A stretch of DNA of 64,000 nucleotides from GCA-2737725 sp033763995 (lineage in GTDB: Bacteria > Pseudomonadota > Alphaproteobacteria > Rhodospirillales > Rhodospirillaceae), in the NCBI GenBank assembly GCA_033763995.1, contig JANRJL010000004.1, positions 70,748 to 134,747 of the forward strand, in the 5' to 3' direction. Shown here piece after piece: positions 35,325-42,723 of this stretch. A program made the position numbers and the translations under genes. Below the pieces are notes generated by a model that saw nothing but the letters and a program-made list of their open reading frames with translations, was not told the DNA's origin and made no database searches. Position 1 is the first letter of the stretch. Each line of letters begins with the position of its first letter.

Positions 35325-35816
35325 TTACCCCTCGACGATTTTCCAACTGCCGTCGGGTTGCTGGCAAGCGACGCCGTGGGCGTTCTCTTTCTTGCCGCCG
35401 ACGGTGATCTCGGTTTGAAACTCACGGCAGTAGCGCCCGGCGGTGGAGCGGCCGTCGCGCGTCGGCGTGATGGTGCCGGAGTTACCGGTGCTGGGGTTGT
35501 TCCACACAATGGCCTCGCCGATGGGCGCGGCGTAAGCGCGTTGTTCGGCTTGGCGCATGCGCATGCGGTCGACGTCGTTGAGGCCCCGGCCGATCTGATT
35601 GCCGATGGCCGCGCCCAGCATGGTCCCGACCGCCGTGGCGACGACCTTGCCGTCGCCTTTGCCGATGGATGAGCCCGCCCATCCGCCGGCGGCGGCGCCG
35701 AGCAAGGTGCCCAGCGCTTCCTTATCGGCGCGACCGTCGGCGGCGCAGCCCGACAGGGTCAAGGCGCCGGCCACGAGGGCCACGGAAACACTGCGCGGTG
35801 AAAAAAGCTGAAACAT
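35325..35816 (-). CDS. 17 kDa surface antigen-like lipoprotein
   Basis: A 163-residue lipoprotein: signal peptide with lipobox LTLSGCAAD, then a glycine-zipper helical hairpin (TLLGAAAGGWAGSSIGKGDG and VGTMLGAAIGNQIGRGL). The C-terminal half YCREFQTEITVGGKKENAHG, with CQQPDGSWKIVE, matches the Rickettsia 17 kDa antigen family. It is probably outer-membrane attached; the role is unknown. Three 13-bp direct repeats lie 25 bp upstream of the start. Confidence 0.9.
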   Translation of the reverse strand: MFQLFSPRSVSVALVAGALTLSGCAADGRADKEALGTLLGAAAGGWAGSSIGKGDGKVVATAVGTMLGAAIGNQIGRGLNDVDRMRMRQAEQRAYAAPIGEAIVWNNPSTGNSGTITPTRDGRSTAGRYCREFQTEITVGGKKENAHGVACQQPDGSWKIVEG

Positions 35817-35840
35817 TGAGACCTCTCCACTTATTATCTT

Positions 35841-35879
35841 GTTATCTTGGCTCGTTATCTTGGCTCGTTATCTTGGCTC
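35841..35879. repeat. Three perfect 13 bp tandem repeats
   Basis: GTTATCTTGGCTC occurs three times head to tail, with a partial TTATCTT just before. The array starts 25 bp upstream of the 17 kDa antigen start, in the gap divergent to pdxH. Copy number could vary by slippage and change promoter spacing. That effect is an inference. Confidence 0.85.
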
Positions 35880-36106
35880 GAAGCGCATGCGCGCGCGAGC
35901 GTCCTAACCCCGGCCGATGGACCACGAACCGCCACTGGCCTTCAAGACCATTACACCGCTTGATGTTGGCAAAATCAGGGCGCCGCAAGGGCCTTTTTCG
36001 GGTACCTTTAACCCAATAAAAACAATCATTTGACCGAGGTCATTCCGCGCCGATCCAAACTCGCCGAAGGTTGATTCAAGCTGTGGTTTATGGCCATTGT
36101 GCAGTC

Positions 36107-36709
36107 ATGGATGCAACACCCATCATCCCCGTGCATGGCGACCCGTTTGTGCTGTTCCGCCAGTGGTTTGACCAGGCTGCGGCGGCCGAGCCGGGCCTGC
36201 CCGAGGCCATGAGCCTCGCCACCGCCACGCCCCAGGGCCGGCCCTCGCTGCGCATGGTCTTGCTGAAGGACTTCGGCCCCGAGGGGCTTGTGTTCTACAC
36301 CAACGCCCAAAGCCGCAAGGGCGATGAACTGGCCGCCAATCCGTTCGCGGCCGTCTGTCTGTATTGGAAGTCCATCGGCCGCCAAATTCGCGCCGAGGGG
36401 CCCATCGCCCGCGTCGAGGGCCGGCCCGCCGACGACTACTTCGCCGGCCGGCCGCGCGCCAGCCAACTAGGGGCCTGGGCCTCGGCCCAATCGCGCGTCT
36501 TGCCCTCGCGCGAGGAACTGATTCGTAAATTCGCCGAGGCCGAACGGCGCTTCGACGGCAAGGACGTGGCGCGCCCGAACTATTGGATCGGTTATCGTTT
36601 GATGCCCGAGGCCATCGAGTTTTGGCAGGATGTGCCCAATCGCCTGCACGATCGCCTGGTGTATCGCCGGCGCGCGGACGGCTGGTCCACCGAAAGGCTC
36701 TATCCATGA
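36107..36709 (+). CDS. pdxH: Pyridoxamine 5'-phosphate oxidase
   Basis: A 200-residue FMN enzyme making pyridoxal 5'-phosphate. Typical stretches are PEAMSLATATPQGRPSLRMV, VLLKDFGPEGLVFYTNAQS and RKGDELAANP. The end QDVPNRLHDRLVYRR is followed by WSTERLYP. The ATG at 36107 fits family length; the frame also has a TTG at 36071. The last 4 nt overlap the cation-efflux gene (ATGA), so the two are translationally coupled. Confidence 0.96.
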   Translation: MDATPIIPVHGDPFVLFRQWFDQAAAAEPGLPEAMSLATATPQGRPSLRMVLLKDFGPEGLVFYTNAQSRKGDELAANPFAAVCLYWKSIGRQIRAEGPIARVEGRPADDYFAGRPRASQLGAWASAQSRVLPSREELIRKFAEAERRFDGKDVARPNYWIGYRLMPEAIEFWQDVPNRLHDRLVYRRRADGWSTERLYP

Positions 36710-37662
36710 GCGCGCCCGCGCCCAACCTTGCCACTGACCACGATCACGCGGCCGCGACGCCAGGTGCCGCGCGGCTCATGCGTCTGGCCACCATCGTGGC
36801 CGTGGCCTTGGCCGTGCTGATGGTCACGATCAAGGGCGTGGCCTATGCGACCACGAACTCCGTGGCGTTGCTGTCCAGCCTCGCCGACTCCGGCCTCGAC
36901 TTGCTGGCGTCGGGTCTCAATTTCTTCGCCGTGCGCCACGCCCTCACGCCGGCCGACACCGAACACCGCTTCGGCCACGGCAAGGCCGAGCCCCTCTCGG
37001 CGCTGGGCCAATCGGCGTTCATCGCCGGATCGGCGGTGCTGGTGGCGGTGGAAGCCGCCTCGCGCATTCGTTCGCCGGTGGCGGTCGAGCAGGGCGACGT
37101 GGGATTGACCGTCATGATGGTGGCCACGGTGCTCACGATTGCCCTCGTCACCTTCCAGAAATACGTGGTGCGCAAGACCGGTTCGCTGGCCATCGGCGCG
37201 GACTCGCTGCATTACACCGGCGACGTTCTGATGAATCTCACGGTCATGGTCGCGATCTATGCCGCCACGACGCTGGGGATGGACTGGGCCGATCCGTTGT
37301 TCGGCGGCGGCATCGCGCTGTTCTTGCTGGTCAATGCCGGGCGCATTGCCTACGGCGCCATGGGCCACTTGATGGACGAGGAAATGCCCAAGGCGGAGCG
37401 CGACAAGATCATCGCCATCGCCCGCCGGAACCCGCAGGTGAAGAACGTTCACGAACTGCGCACGCGCAGCTCGGGCGTGCAGGCCTTCATTCAAATGCAC
37501 ATCGTCCTGGACAAAACGCTGACCCTGATGGAGGCCCATCGCATTTCCGACGACGTGGAAAATGCGCTGCTCGCGGCCTATCCCGGCGCCGACGTCATCA
37601 TCCACCAAGACCCCGAGGGCGTGATGGAAGTCCACCGGCCCGTCGGCGGTGCGCCGCGATAA
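36706..37662 (+). CDS. Cation diffusion facilitator (FieF-like)
   Basis: A 318-residue CDF exporter with six membrane helices and a cytosolic C-terminal domain. The metal sites are visible as SLADSGLDLLASG in helix 2 and ADSLHYTGDVLMN in helix 5 (HxxxD). HRFGHGKAEPLSALG is the conserved loop. The N-terminal DHDHAA could bind metal. Substrates in this branch are Zn, Fe or Mn; sequence does not decide. It overlaps pdxH by 4 nt, a common alphaproteobacterial pair. A double-hairpin element starts 9 bp after its stop. Confidence 0.93.
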   Translation: MSAPAPNLATDHDHAAATPGAARLMRLATIVAVALAVLMVTIKGVAYATTNSVALLSSLADSGLDLLASGLNFFAVRHALTPADTEHRFGHGKAEPLSALGQSAFIAGSAVLVAVEAASRIRSPVAVEQGDVGLTVMMVATVLTIALVTFQKYVVRKTGSLAIGADSLHYTGDVLMNLTVMVAIYAATTLGMDWADPLFGGGIALFLLVNAGRIAYGAMGHLMDEEMPKAERDKIIAIARRNPQVKNVHELRTRSSGVQAFIQMHIVLDKTLTLMEAHRISDDVENALLAAYPGADVIIHQDPEGVMEVHRPVGGAPR

Positions 37663-37671
37663 CCGGGGCAC

Positions 37672-37839
37672 CTAGCGCCCGGTTTCCGAAATGCGTGATT
37701 CGTATCCGCGGCTCGAGATACGCATTTCGGAAACCAAGGGGCACTAGCAACATTTTGAATCTAGTACCGCTTTTCGATCAGACGTTCCTGTCCCGAGGAT
37801 CGTCGTCCTGTATCAGGAACGTCTGATCGGCGGTACTAG
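37672..37839. repeat. Double-hairpin element, copy 2 (CTAG-bounded)
   Basis: Left hairpin: perfect 16 bp arms 37681-37696 / 37720-37735 with a 23 nt loop. Outer arms are 37672-37680 / 37739-37747 (8 of 9 paired), leaving AAG bulged at 37736-37738. Core: CTAG, CAACATTTTGAAT, CTAG (37744-37764). Right hairpin: outer arms 37761-37770 / 37830-37839 (perfect), TTTT bulge 37771-37774, perfect 16 bp arms 37775-37790 / 37814-37829, 23 nt loop. The geometry equals the copy at 22645-22809. It sits between the CDF exporter and UspA genes. Confidence 0.9.
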
Positions 37840-37906
37840 GCCCGTTTCCGGACTCGTGCCGGTCGGCCGGTCAGGTTAAACTCTTGCCGAGAATGAGGAC
37901 CCCCTG

Positions 37907-38791
37907 ATGTCGAACATCAAGAACCTTCTGGCCGTGATCAGCGACGCCACCAATGGCCGCGCGGCGTTGGAAACCGCCTTGCGCGTGGGCCGTCATCTCG
38001 ATTGTCATGTCGATGCGCTGCATGTGCGCTCGGATCCGGCCGCGGCCCTGCCCTTGGTCGGCGAGGCCATGTCGGGCGCCATGGTCGACGACATGATGGG
38101 CGTGGCCGAGAAAGAGGCCGGTCAACGCGCCGCCCGCGCGCGGGCCATGTACGACGAGGTCTTGAAACGCGAGGGGCTGGCCGATCACCAGGGAAAGCCC
38201 GGCGCCGTCACCGGCTTCTCGGTGACCTGGATGGAGGCCTCGGGCATCGAGGAACAGGTGGTCGCCTTGCGCGGGTGCCGGGCCGACCGGATCGTGGTCG
38301 CGCGGCCCACGGGCGACAACGAAACGCCGGCCCTCATGACGCTCAATGCCGCGCTCATGCAAAGCGGCCGCCCCGTGATCGCCGCCCCGCCGATGCCGAA
38401 GGACGGCCCGCAACGGGGCGGGTCTTTCAAGAAAATTGTTCTGTTTTGGAACGGCTCGACCGAAGCCACGCGCGCCGTGGAGGCGGCCTTGCCCTTCCTG
38501 GTCCGCGCGGACGAGGTCACCGTTCTGCGCGTCGAGGAAGAAGAATGGTACGCCGAGACCGAGGACTTGGAGGCCCATCTGGCCTACCACGGCGTTCGGA
38601 CCGTGGTGTCCAAGGTTCTGCCGCGCGAGGTGCGCACCGGACGCTCGTTGTTGTTCGCGGCCGGGGACGTCGGCGCCGACATGATGGTGATGGGCGCCTA
38701 TACGCGCTCGAAACTGCGCCAACTCATCCTCGGCAGCGTGACGGGCTACGTCATGCAGCAGGCCATTCTGCCGGTTTTGCTCTGCCACTAA
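37907..38791 (+). CDS. Universal stress protein, tandem UspA domains
   Basis: A 294-residue protein with two UspA-like halves. The first is degenerate (NLLAVISDATNGRAALETAL). The second begins FKKIVLFWNGSTEATRAVEA and ends VMGAYTRSKLRQLILGSVTG, the nucleotide-binding G-2x-G-9x-GS/T type motif. It is likely cytosolic and stress-related; no partner is visible. The stop lies 2 bp from the convergent yedK stop. Confidence 0.87.
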   Translation: MSNIKNLLAVISDATNGRAALETALRVGRHLDCHVDALHVRSDPAAALPLVGEAMSGAMVDDMMGVAEKEAGQRAARARAMYDEVLKREGLADHQGKPGAVTGFSVTWMEASGIEEQVVALRGCRADRIVVARPTGDNETPALMTLNAALMQSGRPVIAAPPMPKDGPQRGGSFKKIVLFWNGSTEATRAVEAALPFLVRADEVTVLRVEEEEWYAETEDLEAHLAYHGVRTVVSKVLPREVRTGRSLLFAAGDVGADMMVMGAYTRSKLRQLILGSVTGYVMQQAILPVLLCH

Positions 38792-38793
38792 GT

Positions 38794-39525
38794 TTAGAAT
38801 GCGAACTGGCTCTGGCGGGGCCGCGCGCCGGGGACTTCATCAGCGGCTAAATCGCCGTAGGGCGCCAGAACATGCTTCACGGCGCCGAAGGTCTTTGTCT
38901 CGTCGAGCCATAACACCTGCTGCTCTCGGCCCAGGATCACGGGCATGCGGTCGTGAACGTGGGCGATGGCCGGGGCCGGGGCGCAGGTGACGATGGTGAA
39001 GCGGCCGTCGCCGATCAAACCGGCGAAGGCGATGATGCCGTTGTCGTTGGCATGAATTCGCGTTTTGATCTTGTCGCGGCCCGAGGCATTTTCAGCAAAA
39101 GTGTGCAGCGGTTTTGCGCCTGAAAATGCCTCATTTAATGAATCTGCGCGTTTTCCGGGCGGCGAACCGGAAGACCACTTCGCCTGAAAACGCGCGTTCT
39201 TCCATTCGAAGTATGCGGTCGCCGGCACCAGACAGCGCCGTTCCAAGAGCGGGCGAAAGGTCGGTTTGGTCTCCAGCGTCTCGGCGCGCGCATTGATAAC
39301 CGGCTAGGACTGCCAATCGACCTTGAGGCCCCAGGGCATCGTGGCCAATCTGCGTCCGGGCAGCACCACGGGGGCCGTGTCCGTCGGTCGAATTTCGCCC
39401 GACCTAAATTCGAAGGGATCGCGTCCGTCTTCGTCGCGCCCCACGTCAACGCCCAACGGCACATGCAATGCGATCGCGGCGATCAAGAGTTCAGGCTTGG
39501 TCGCCAGCTCATAGCGGGAACACAC
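38794..39525 (-). pseudogene. yedK: SOS-response abasic-site peptidase YedK/HMCES, amber-interrupted
   Basis: Read in one frame from 39525, this encodes a YedK/HMCES protein. The catalytic Cys2 (MCSRYE), INARAETLETKP, RRCLVPATAYFEWK and HVHDRMPVIL are all present. These proteins crosslink to abasic sites in single-stranded DNA. A single TAG at 39304-39306, codon 74, interrupts it just before PVINARAET, with no frameshift. A segment of about 40 residues after FEWK is foreign to the family and coincides with a double hairpin at 39083-39195. The 3' part could only be translated by readthrough or re-initiation. Confidence 0.85.
39083..39195. repeat. Double palindrome inserted in frame inside yedK
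   Basis: First hairpin: perfect 13 bp arms 39083-39095 / 39120-39132, then CAAAA/TTTTG pairing inside, a CGC bulge and an 11 nt loop. Second: 10 bp arms 39146-39155 / 39186-39195, containing CCACTT and AACCGG blocks shared with repeats at 41161 and 56691. The middle ATTTAATGAATC resembles the TGAATCTAG core of the elements at 22645 and 37672. The frame stays open through it, adding about 40 residues absent from other YedK proteins. Confidence 0.78.
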
Positions 39526-39534
39526 GCGCCCAGC

Positions 39535-40020
39535 TTAGCTCGACTGATTGGACGGCGTGTTGGGATTGCGCTGTTTGCGCACCCGCAGCGTCAGCGCGAT
39601 GTTCTGCAGCAACACGTCGTCGCCGGGGCTGAAGGTCATGGCCTTGTAGTATTCGGCCAGGGCGCGGTCGTACTCGCCGCGATAGTAATAGATGTTCGCG
39701 CGGTTGTTATAGAAGCTCCACTGGCGCGGACGCATCTCGACCGCCTTGTTGCACGCCTCCATGGCTTCGTCGTAGCGGCCGAGGCCCGTGAGCCCGATGC
39801 ACAGATTGTTGTAGGCGGCGGGAATGTTGCCCGGCATCAGTTCGCCCGAGCGCAGGGCTTCGCGCGCCAGCGCCGTGCCTTGGGCCCAGTTCTCGCGGTC
39901 GAGCGCGTAGGCCGCTTCGTTCACCAAGCCGTTGCCGCGCGAAAAGAGCTGGGCATTGGCGGGGACGCTGGCCAAGGCAACGCCGGCGGCGCATAGCAGG
40001 GCGAGTTTCTTGAAGGCCAT
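39535..40020 (-). CDS. Exported TPR-repeat protein
   Basis: A 161-residue protein with signal peptide MAFKKLALLCAAGVALASVP and cleavage at NAQ. Tetratricopeptide units follow: PAAYNNLCIGLTGLGRYDEA and SFYNNRANIYYYRGEYDRAL. The ATG at 40020 has GGGAGG 6 nt upstream. Probably a periplasmic scaffold; partners are unknown. Confidence 0.85.
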   Translation of the reverse strand: MAFKKLALLCAAGVALASVPANAQLFSRGNGLVNEAAYALDRENWAQGTALAREALRSGELMPGNIPAAYNNLCIGLTGLGRYDEAMEACNKAVEMRPRQWSFYNNRANIYYYRGEYDRALAEYYKAMTFSPGDDVLLQNIALTLRVRKQRNPNTPSNQSS

Positions 40021-40126
40021 GGCAGTCCTCCCGAAGGTGAGGGCACTTTCTCGCTGATTATAACACTCTGCCGAGCCCGGGGCCAACCGCCATCGTTCGG
40101 CTCATCCCCATAACCCTGGCCTGGAT

Positions 40127-41044
40127 TTAGGCGTCCTCGGGCCGCCGCAGCTCGCCCTCGCTCATCACGACCACGCTCCCGCCGCAGCGCACGGCCGTGA
40201 TCTCGCCCTGGGCCACATCGGCCTCGACGAAGATGCGGCTGGGCCGGCCCATTTCGATGCCTTGGTCGATGGTCCACCGCCCGGTGCCGGTCTTGAGTCC
40301 ATCATCGCGCACCAACCACTCGGTCACGGCGCAGGCGGCCGAGCCCGTGGCGGGGTCCTCGGCGACGCCCTCGCCGGGTGCGAACATGCGTGCCTGGAGG
40401 GTGTTTGCGTCCGCTCGGGCGAACACGAACACCTTATGCGCGGGCGTGGCGCTCAAGTGCTTGCGCCAATGTTCCAGATCCAGCCGCGCGCGGCCGACGG
40501 CATCGACGGAACGCAGCGGCACGCAGGTATAGGGCGTGCCGCAGGTCAGCGAGAGGGGCGGCGTGCCCTCGCCGCGGAGGTCGGGCGGCGCGAGATTGAG
40601 CATGGCGGCGAGGTCGGCCGGGGCTGGCGGCGGCGCCAAGACCTCAGGCACGATGGCCGTCGTGAACGACACATAAGTTGGCGCACCGTCGGCGAAACGG
40701 ATCGTCAACGGAACCGGGCCCACGCCTTCCTCGAAAACGGCCTTGGCCGTGTCACCGGCGCGCGGCAACAGTCCGCGCGCGGCCATGACCCAGGCCGTGC
40801 CGACGGTGGGGTGTCCGGCAAACGGCAGTTCCGTGGCGGGCGTGAAAATCCGCACCCGGGCGGCATGGGCCGGGTTGGTCGGCGGCAAGATGAACGTGGT
40901 CTCCGAGAGATTGAACTCCCGCGCGACCTTTTGCATGTGCGCGTCCGACAAGCCGCGCCCATCGAGCACCACCGCAAGGGGATTGCCGCCATAGGCCACG
41001 GTCGTGAACACATCGGCAGTGACGTATCGCAAGGTGTTCTTCAT
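40127..41044 (-). CDS. PhzF-family isomerase
   Basis: A 305-residue protein of the PhzF/diaminopimelate-epimerase-like fold. The catalytic glutamate is in EFNLSETTFILPP. The conserved FTPATELPFAGHPTVGTAW and the C-terminal GVAEDPATGSAACAV are intact. The ring-isomerase activity of PhzF is known in phenazine synthesis, but there are no other phenazine genes here, so the substrate is unknown. An intrinsic-terminator-like hairpin lies between it and the upstream CpcT/CpeT-like gene. Confidence 0.9.
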   Translation of the reverse strand: MKNTLRYVTADVFTTVAYGGNPLAVVLDGRGLSDAHMQKVAREFNLSETTFILPPTNPAHAARVRIFTPATELPFAGHPTVGTAWVMAARGLLPRAGDTAKAVFEEGVGPVPLTIRFADGAPTYVSFTTAIVPEVLAPPPAPADLAAMLNLAPPDLRGEGTPPLSLTCGTPYTCVPLRSVDAVGRARLDLEHWRKHLSATPAHKVFVFARADANTLQARMFAPGEGVAEDPATGSAACAVTEWLVRDDGLKTGTGRWTIDQGIEMGRPSRIFVEADVAQGEITAVRCGGSVVVMSEGELRRPEDA

Positions 41045-41057
41045 CCCGGTCGCCTCA

Positions 41058-41092
41058 GAAGAAAACAGCTTGGCTCTGCGGCCAAGCTGTTT
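41058..41092 (-). terminator. Intrinsic terminator after the CpcT/CpeT-like gene
   Basis: On the minus strand AAACAGCTTGGC (41092-41081) and GCCAAGCTGTTT (41074-41063) form 12 paired bases around a 6 nt loop, followed by TTCTTCT. It lies about 115 bp after the upstream gene's stop and about 15 bp before the phzF-like start. It should separate the two transcripts, or act as an attenuator. Confidence 0.7.
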
Positions 41093-41160
41093 CGATCTTA
41101 CTCGCGGAATAGCGTCGCGAAAGCGCTACATTGTCATAGCACGATAGAGTCTTGTTGATC

Positions 41161-41203
41161 GCATTTTCCACGCCAAGTGGAAGGCCACTTCTCGGGAAAA
41201 CGC
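41161..41203. repeat. AAGTGG-type palindromic repeat, single copy
   Basis: GCATTTTCC and GGGAAAACGC arms surround AAGTGGAAGGCCACTT, itself a palindrome. The AAGTGG block and the outer TTTTCC/GGAAAA arms recur at 39146-39195, 53033-53089 and 56691-56858. It lies between the stop of the CpcT/CpeT-like gene and the terminator. Confidence 0.65.
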
Positions 41204-41206
41204 TCC

Positions 41207-42250
41207 TCAAAACTCCGGCTTACCCTCGCGGTTGGATTCCATGAAGCACATCACCAAGGTCCAGCCGAGATTGAGGCCGGTGCGCTTCACCGTGGGTTCG
41301 GTGAACGAATAGGCCGACTGCGCGATCTTGCCGTCCTTGTCCTTGGCGAAGACGTACATCACCAGCACGTCGCGGGTGAAGGCGCCGGTCTCGTTGTTGA
41401 TCTGCCAATCGACGTTGCGCAGCGTGATGTTCACTTCGCGCGGCTCCGGCTCCTCGCTCATGAACTTCACCGCGCCGCCTTGATCGGTCATGGGGAAGGG
41501 CCCATGCCGCTTGAACGGGATGTCGCGGCCGCCCGACACGCCCGGGATGTCGGCCTGGCACATGAACTGCCGCGCGCGGTTCATCTTGTGATAGACGCCG
41601 TCGGGGTTGCCGGCGATCTGCTTGCCCTTGGCGTCGAAGGTCAGCTCGCGCACCCAGAGCGCGTTGGTGGTGAGCTGCATGTGATAGTCGGTGACGCGCT
41701 TGGCGTTGTCGCCCTTGCGCGTCCAGGTGCAGTCGCCCCGCTTCATGGCGCCATGAAACTGCCCGGCCTCGCGCTTCCACAGCACGTCGCAGCCCTGGGT
41801 ATAGGGCGTGGTGTCCGGCTTCAGATCTTTCAACACGTCCGGCGACTGATCGGCGTTCCAATACTTCTTCTTCGCCTCGCCCTCGGCCTGGTCGAGATAG
41901 TACATGCGCATGCGCACGGCTTGCTCTTTGTTATCGGCCTCGAGCGTGTAAAGCCGCACGCGGTTGGGCTGGTCGAGCTTGTTGTCGAGGCTGTCCTGGA
42001 CGAAGAACACATACTTGCCGAAAGCCGGAAGATCGACCCGCACGATCTTGGAATTCATGCGCGCGTTGCGCGCCTCCGGGCGCACGCCGCCGCGACCCTC
42101 GAAGTAGAACTGCTCCTGACTGTCGTAGACGCCGGGCAGCATCTCGGCCAGCACCATGATGTCCCGTTCCGTCGGCGTCGAATCCTGGCCTTGCGCCCAT
42201 GCACCCTGCGCCAGCGCGGCCAGCAGCGCCGCGAGAATGAGTTCTTTCAC
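41207..42250 (-). CDS. Exported CpcT/CpeT-fold (chromophore-lyase-like) protein
   Basis: A 347-residue protein with signal peptide MKELILAALLAALAQGAWA. LPGVYDSQEQFYFEGR and the cysteine-bracketed GCDVLWKREAGQFHGAMK, then GDCTW, resemble CpcT/CpeT proteins. In cyanobacteria these load bilins on phycobiliproteins; homologues outside phototrophs have unknown ligands. It is longer than typical, with an extra beta-rich C-terminal half of about 130 residues. A divergent padR gene lies 110 bp upstream. Confidence 0.7.
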   Translation of the reverse strand: MKELILAALLAALAQGAWAQGQDSTPTERDIMVLAEMLPGVYDSQEQFYFEGRGGVRPEARNARMNSKIVRVDLPAFGKYVFFVQDSLDNKLDQPNRVRLYTLEADNKEQAVRMRMYYLDQAEGEAKKKYWNADQSPDVLKDLKPDTTPYTQGCDVLWKREAGQFHGAMKRGDCTWTRKGDNAKRVTDYHMQLTTNALWVRELTFDAKGKQIAGNPDGVYHKMNRARQFMCQADIPGVSGGRDIPFKRHGPFPMTDQGGAVKFMSEEPEPREVNITLRNVDWQINNETGAFTRDVLVMYVFAKDKDGKIAQSAYSFTEPTVKRTGLNLGWTLVMCFMESNREGKPEF

Positions 42251-42330
42251 GTGTCCCTCCCTGAAACGGACGAATACCGTTTTCGCCGCAGATCATGGTC
42301 TTCAAGCAGCGTTCTTGCCATACATCGTAG

Positions 42331-42351
42331 TTCGAGGTAATATGCCTCGAA
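42331..42351 (+). promoter_or_regulatory. Probable PadR operator
   Basis: TTCGAGG-TAATATG-CCTCGAA is a perfect 7+7 bp inverted repeat, 9 nt before the padR start and containing a -10-like TAATAT. PadR regulators usually repress themselves from such sites. It sits between divergent genes, so it could also control the CpcT/CpeT-like gene. Confidence 0.7.
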
Positions 42352-42360
42352 TCGACACCT

Positions 42361-42723
42361 ATGGAGGCCCGCGTGGCCGGAAAATCGACCAACCCCAACT
42401 TCATGAACGGCGTGCCGGAGTTGCTGATTCTGCGCCTGCTGAAAGACCGCGAGATGTATGGCTACGAATTGGTGCAGGCCATCCGCGCCGTCACGCGCGA
42501 CGCCGTGAGCCTGGGCGAGGGCGTGGTGTACCCCGTGCTGCACGCGCTGGAGAAGGACGGCGCGCTCAAGTCGCGCCGCAAGCCCGTCAACGGGCGCACG
42601 CGCGTCTATTACACGGTCACGCCCGCGGGCCAAAAGCGGCTGGGCGCGCTAGTGGACACTTGGACCAAATTGAACGACGCGGTTGGCGGAGCGATTCGGG
42701 GAGGAGCCTATGTCGCGGCCTGA
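42361..42723 (+). CDS. PadR-family transcriptional regulator
   Basis: A 120-residue winged-helix regulator. ELLILRLLKDREMYGYEL and LGEGVVYPVLHALEKDGAL, then RRKPVNGRTRVYYTVTPAG, are the family pattern. A GTG at 42373 is an alternative start. The 3' end overlaps the following membrane-protein gene by 14 nt. PadR/membrane-protein pairs usually respond to envelope stress or toxic compounds. Confidence 0.93.
   Translation: MEARVAGKSTNPNFMNGVPELLILRLLKDREMYGYELVQAIRAVTRDAVSLGEGVVYPVLHALEKDGALKSRRKPVNGRTRVYYTVTPAGQKRLGALVDTWTKLNDAVGGAIRGGAYVAA

Noticed and set aside
39304..39306. Pyrrolysine or other recoding of the yedK TAG
   Set aside because: The position is not catalytic, no recoding signal is seen and Pyl genes are not expected in this lineage. 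A nonsense mutation or sequence error is simpler.
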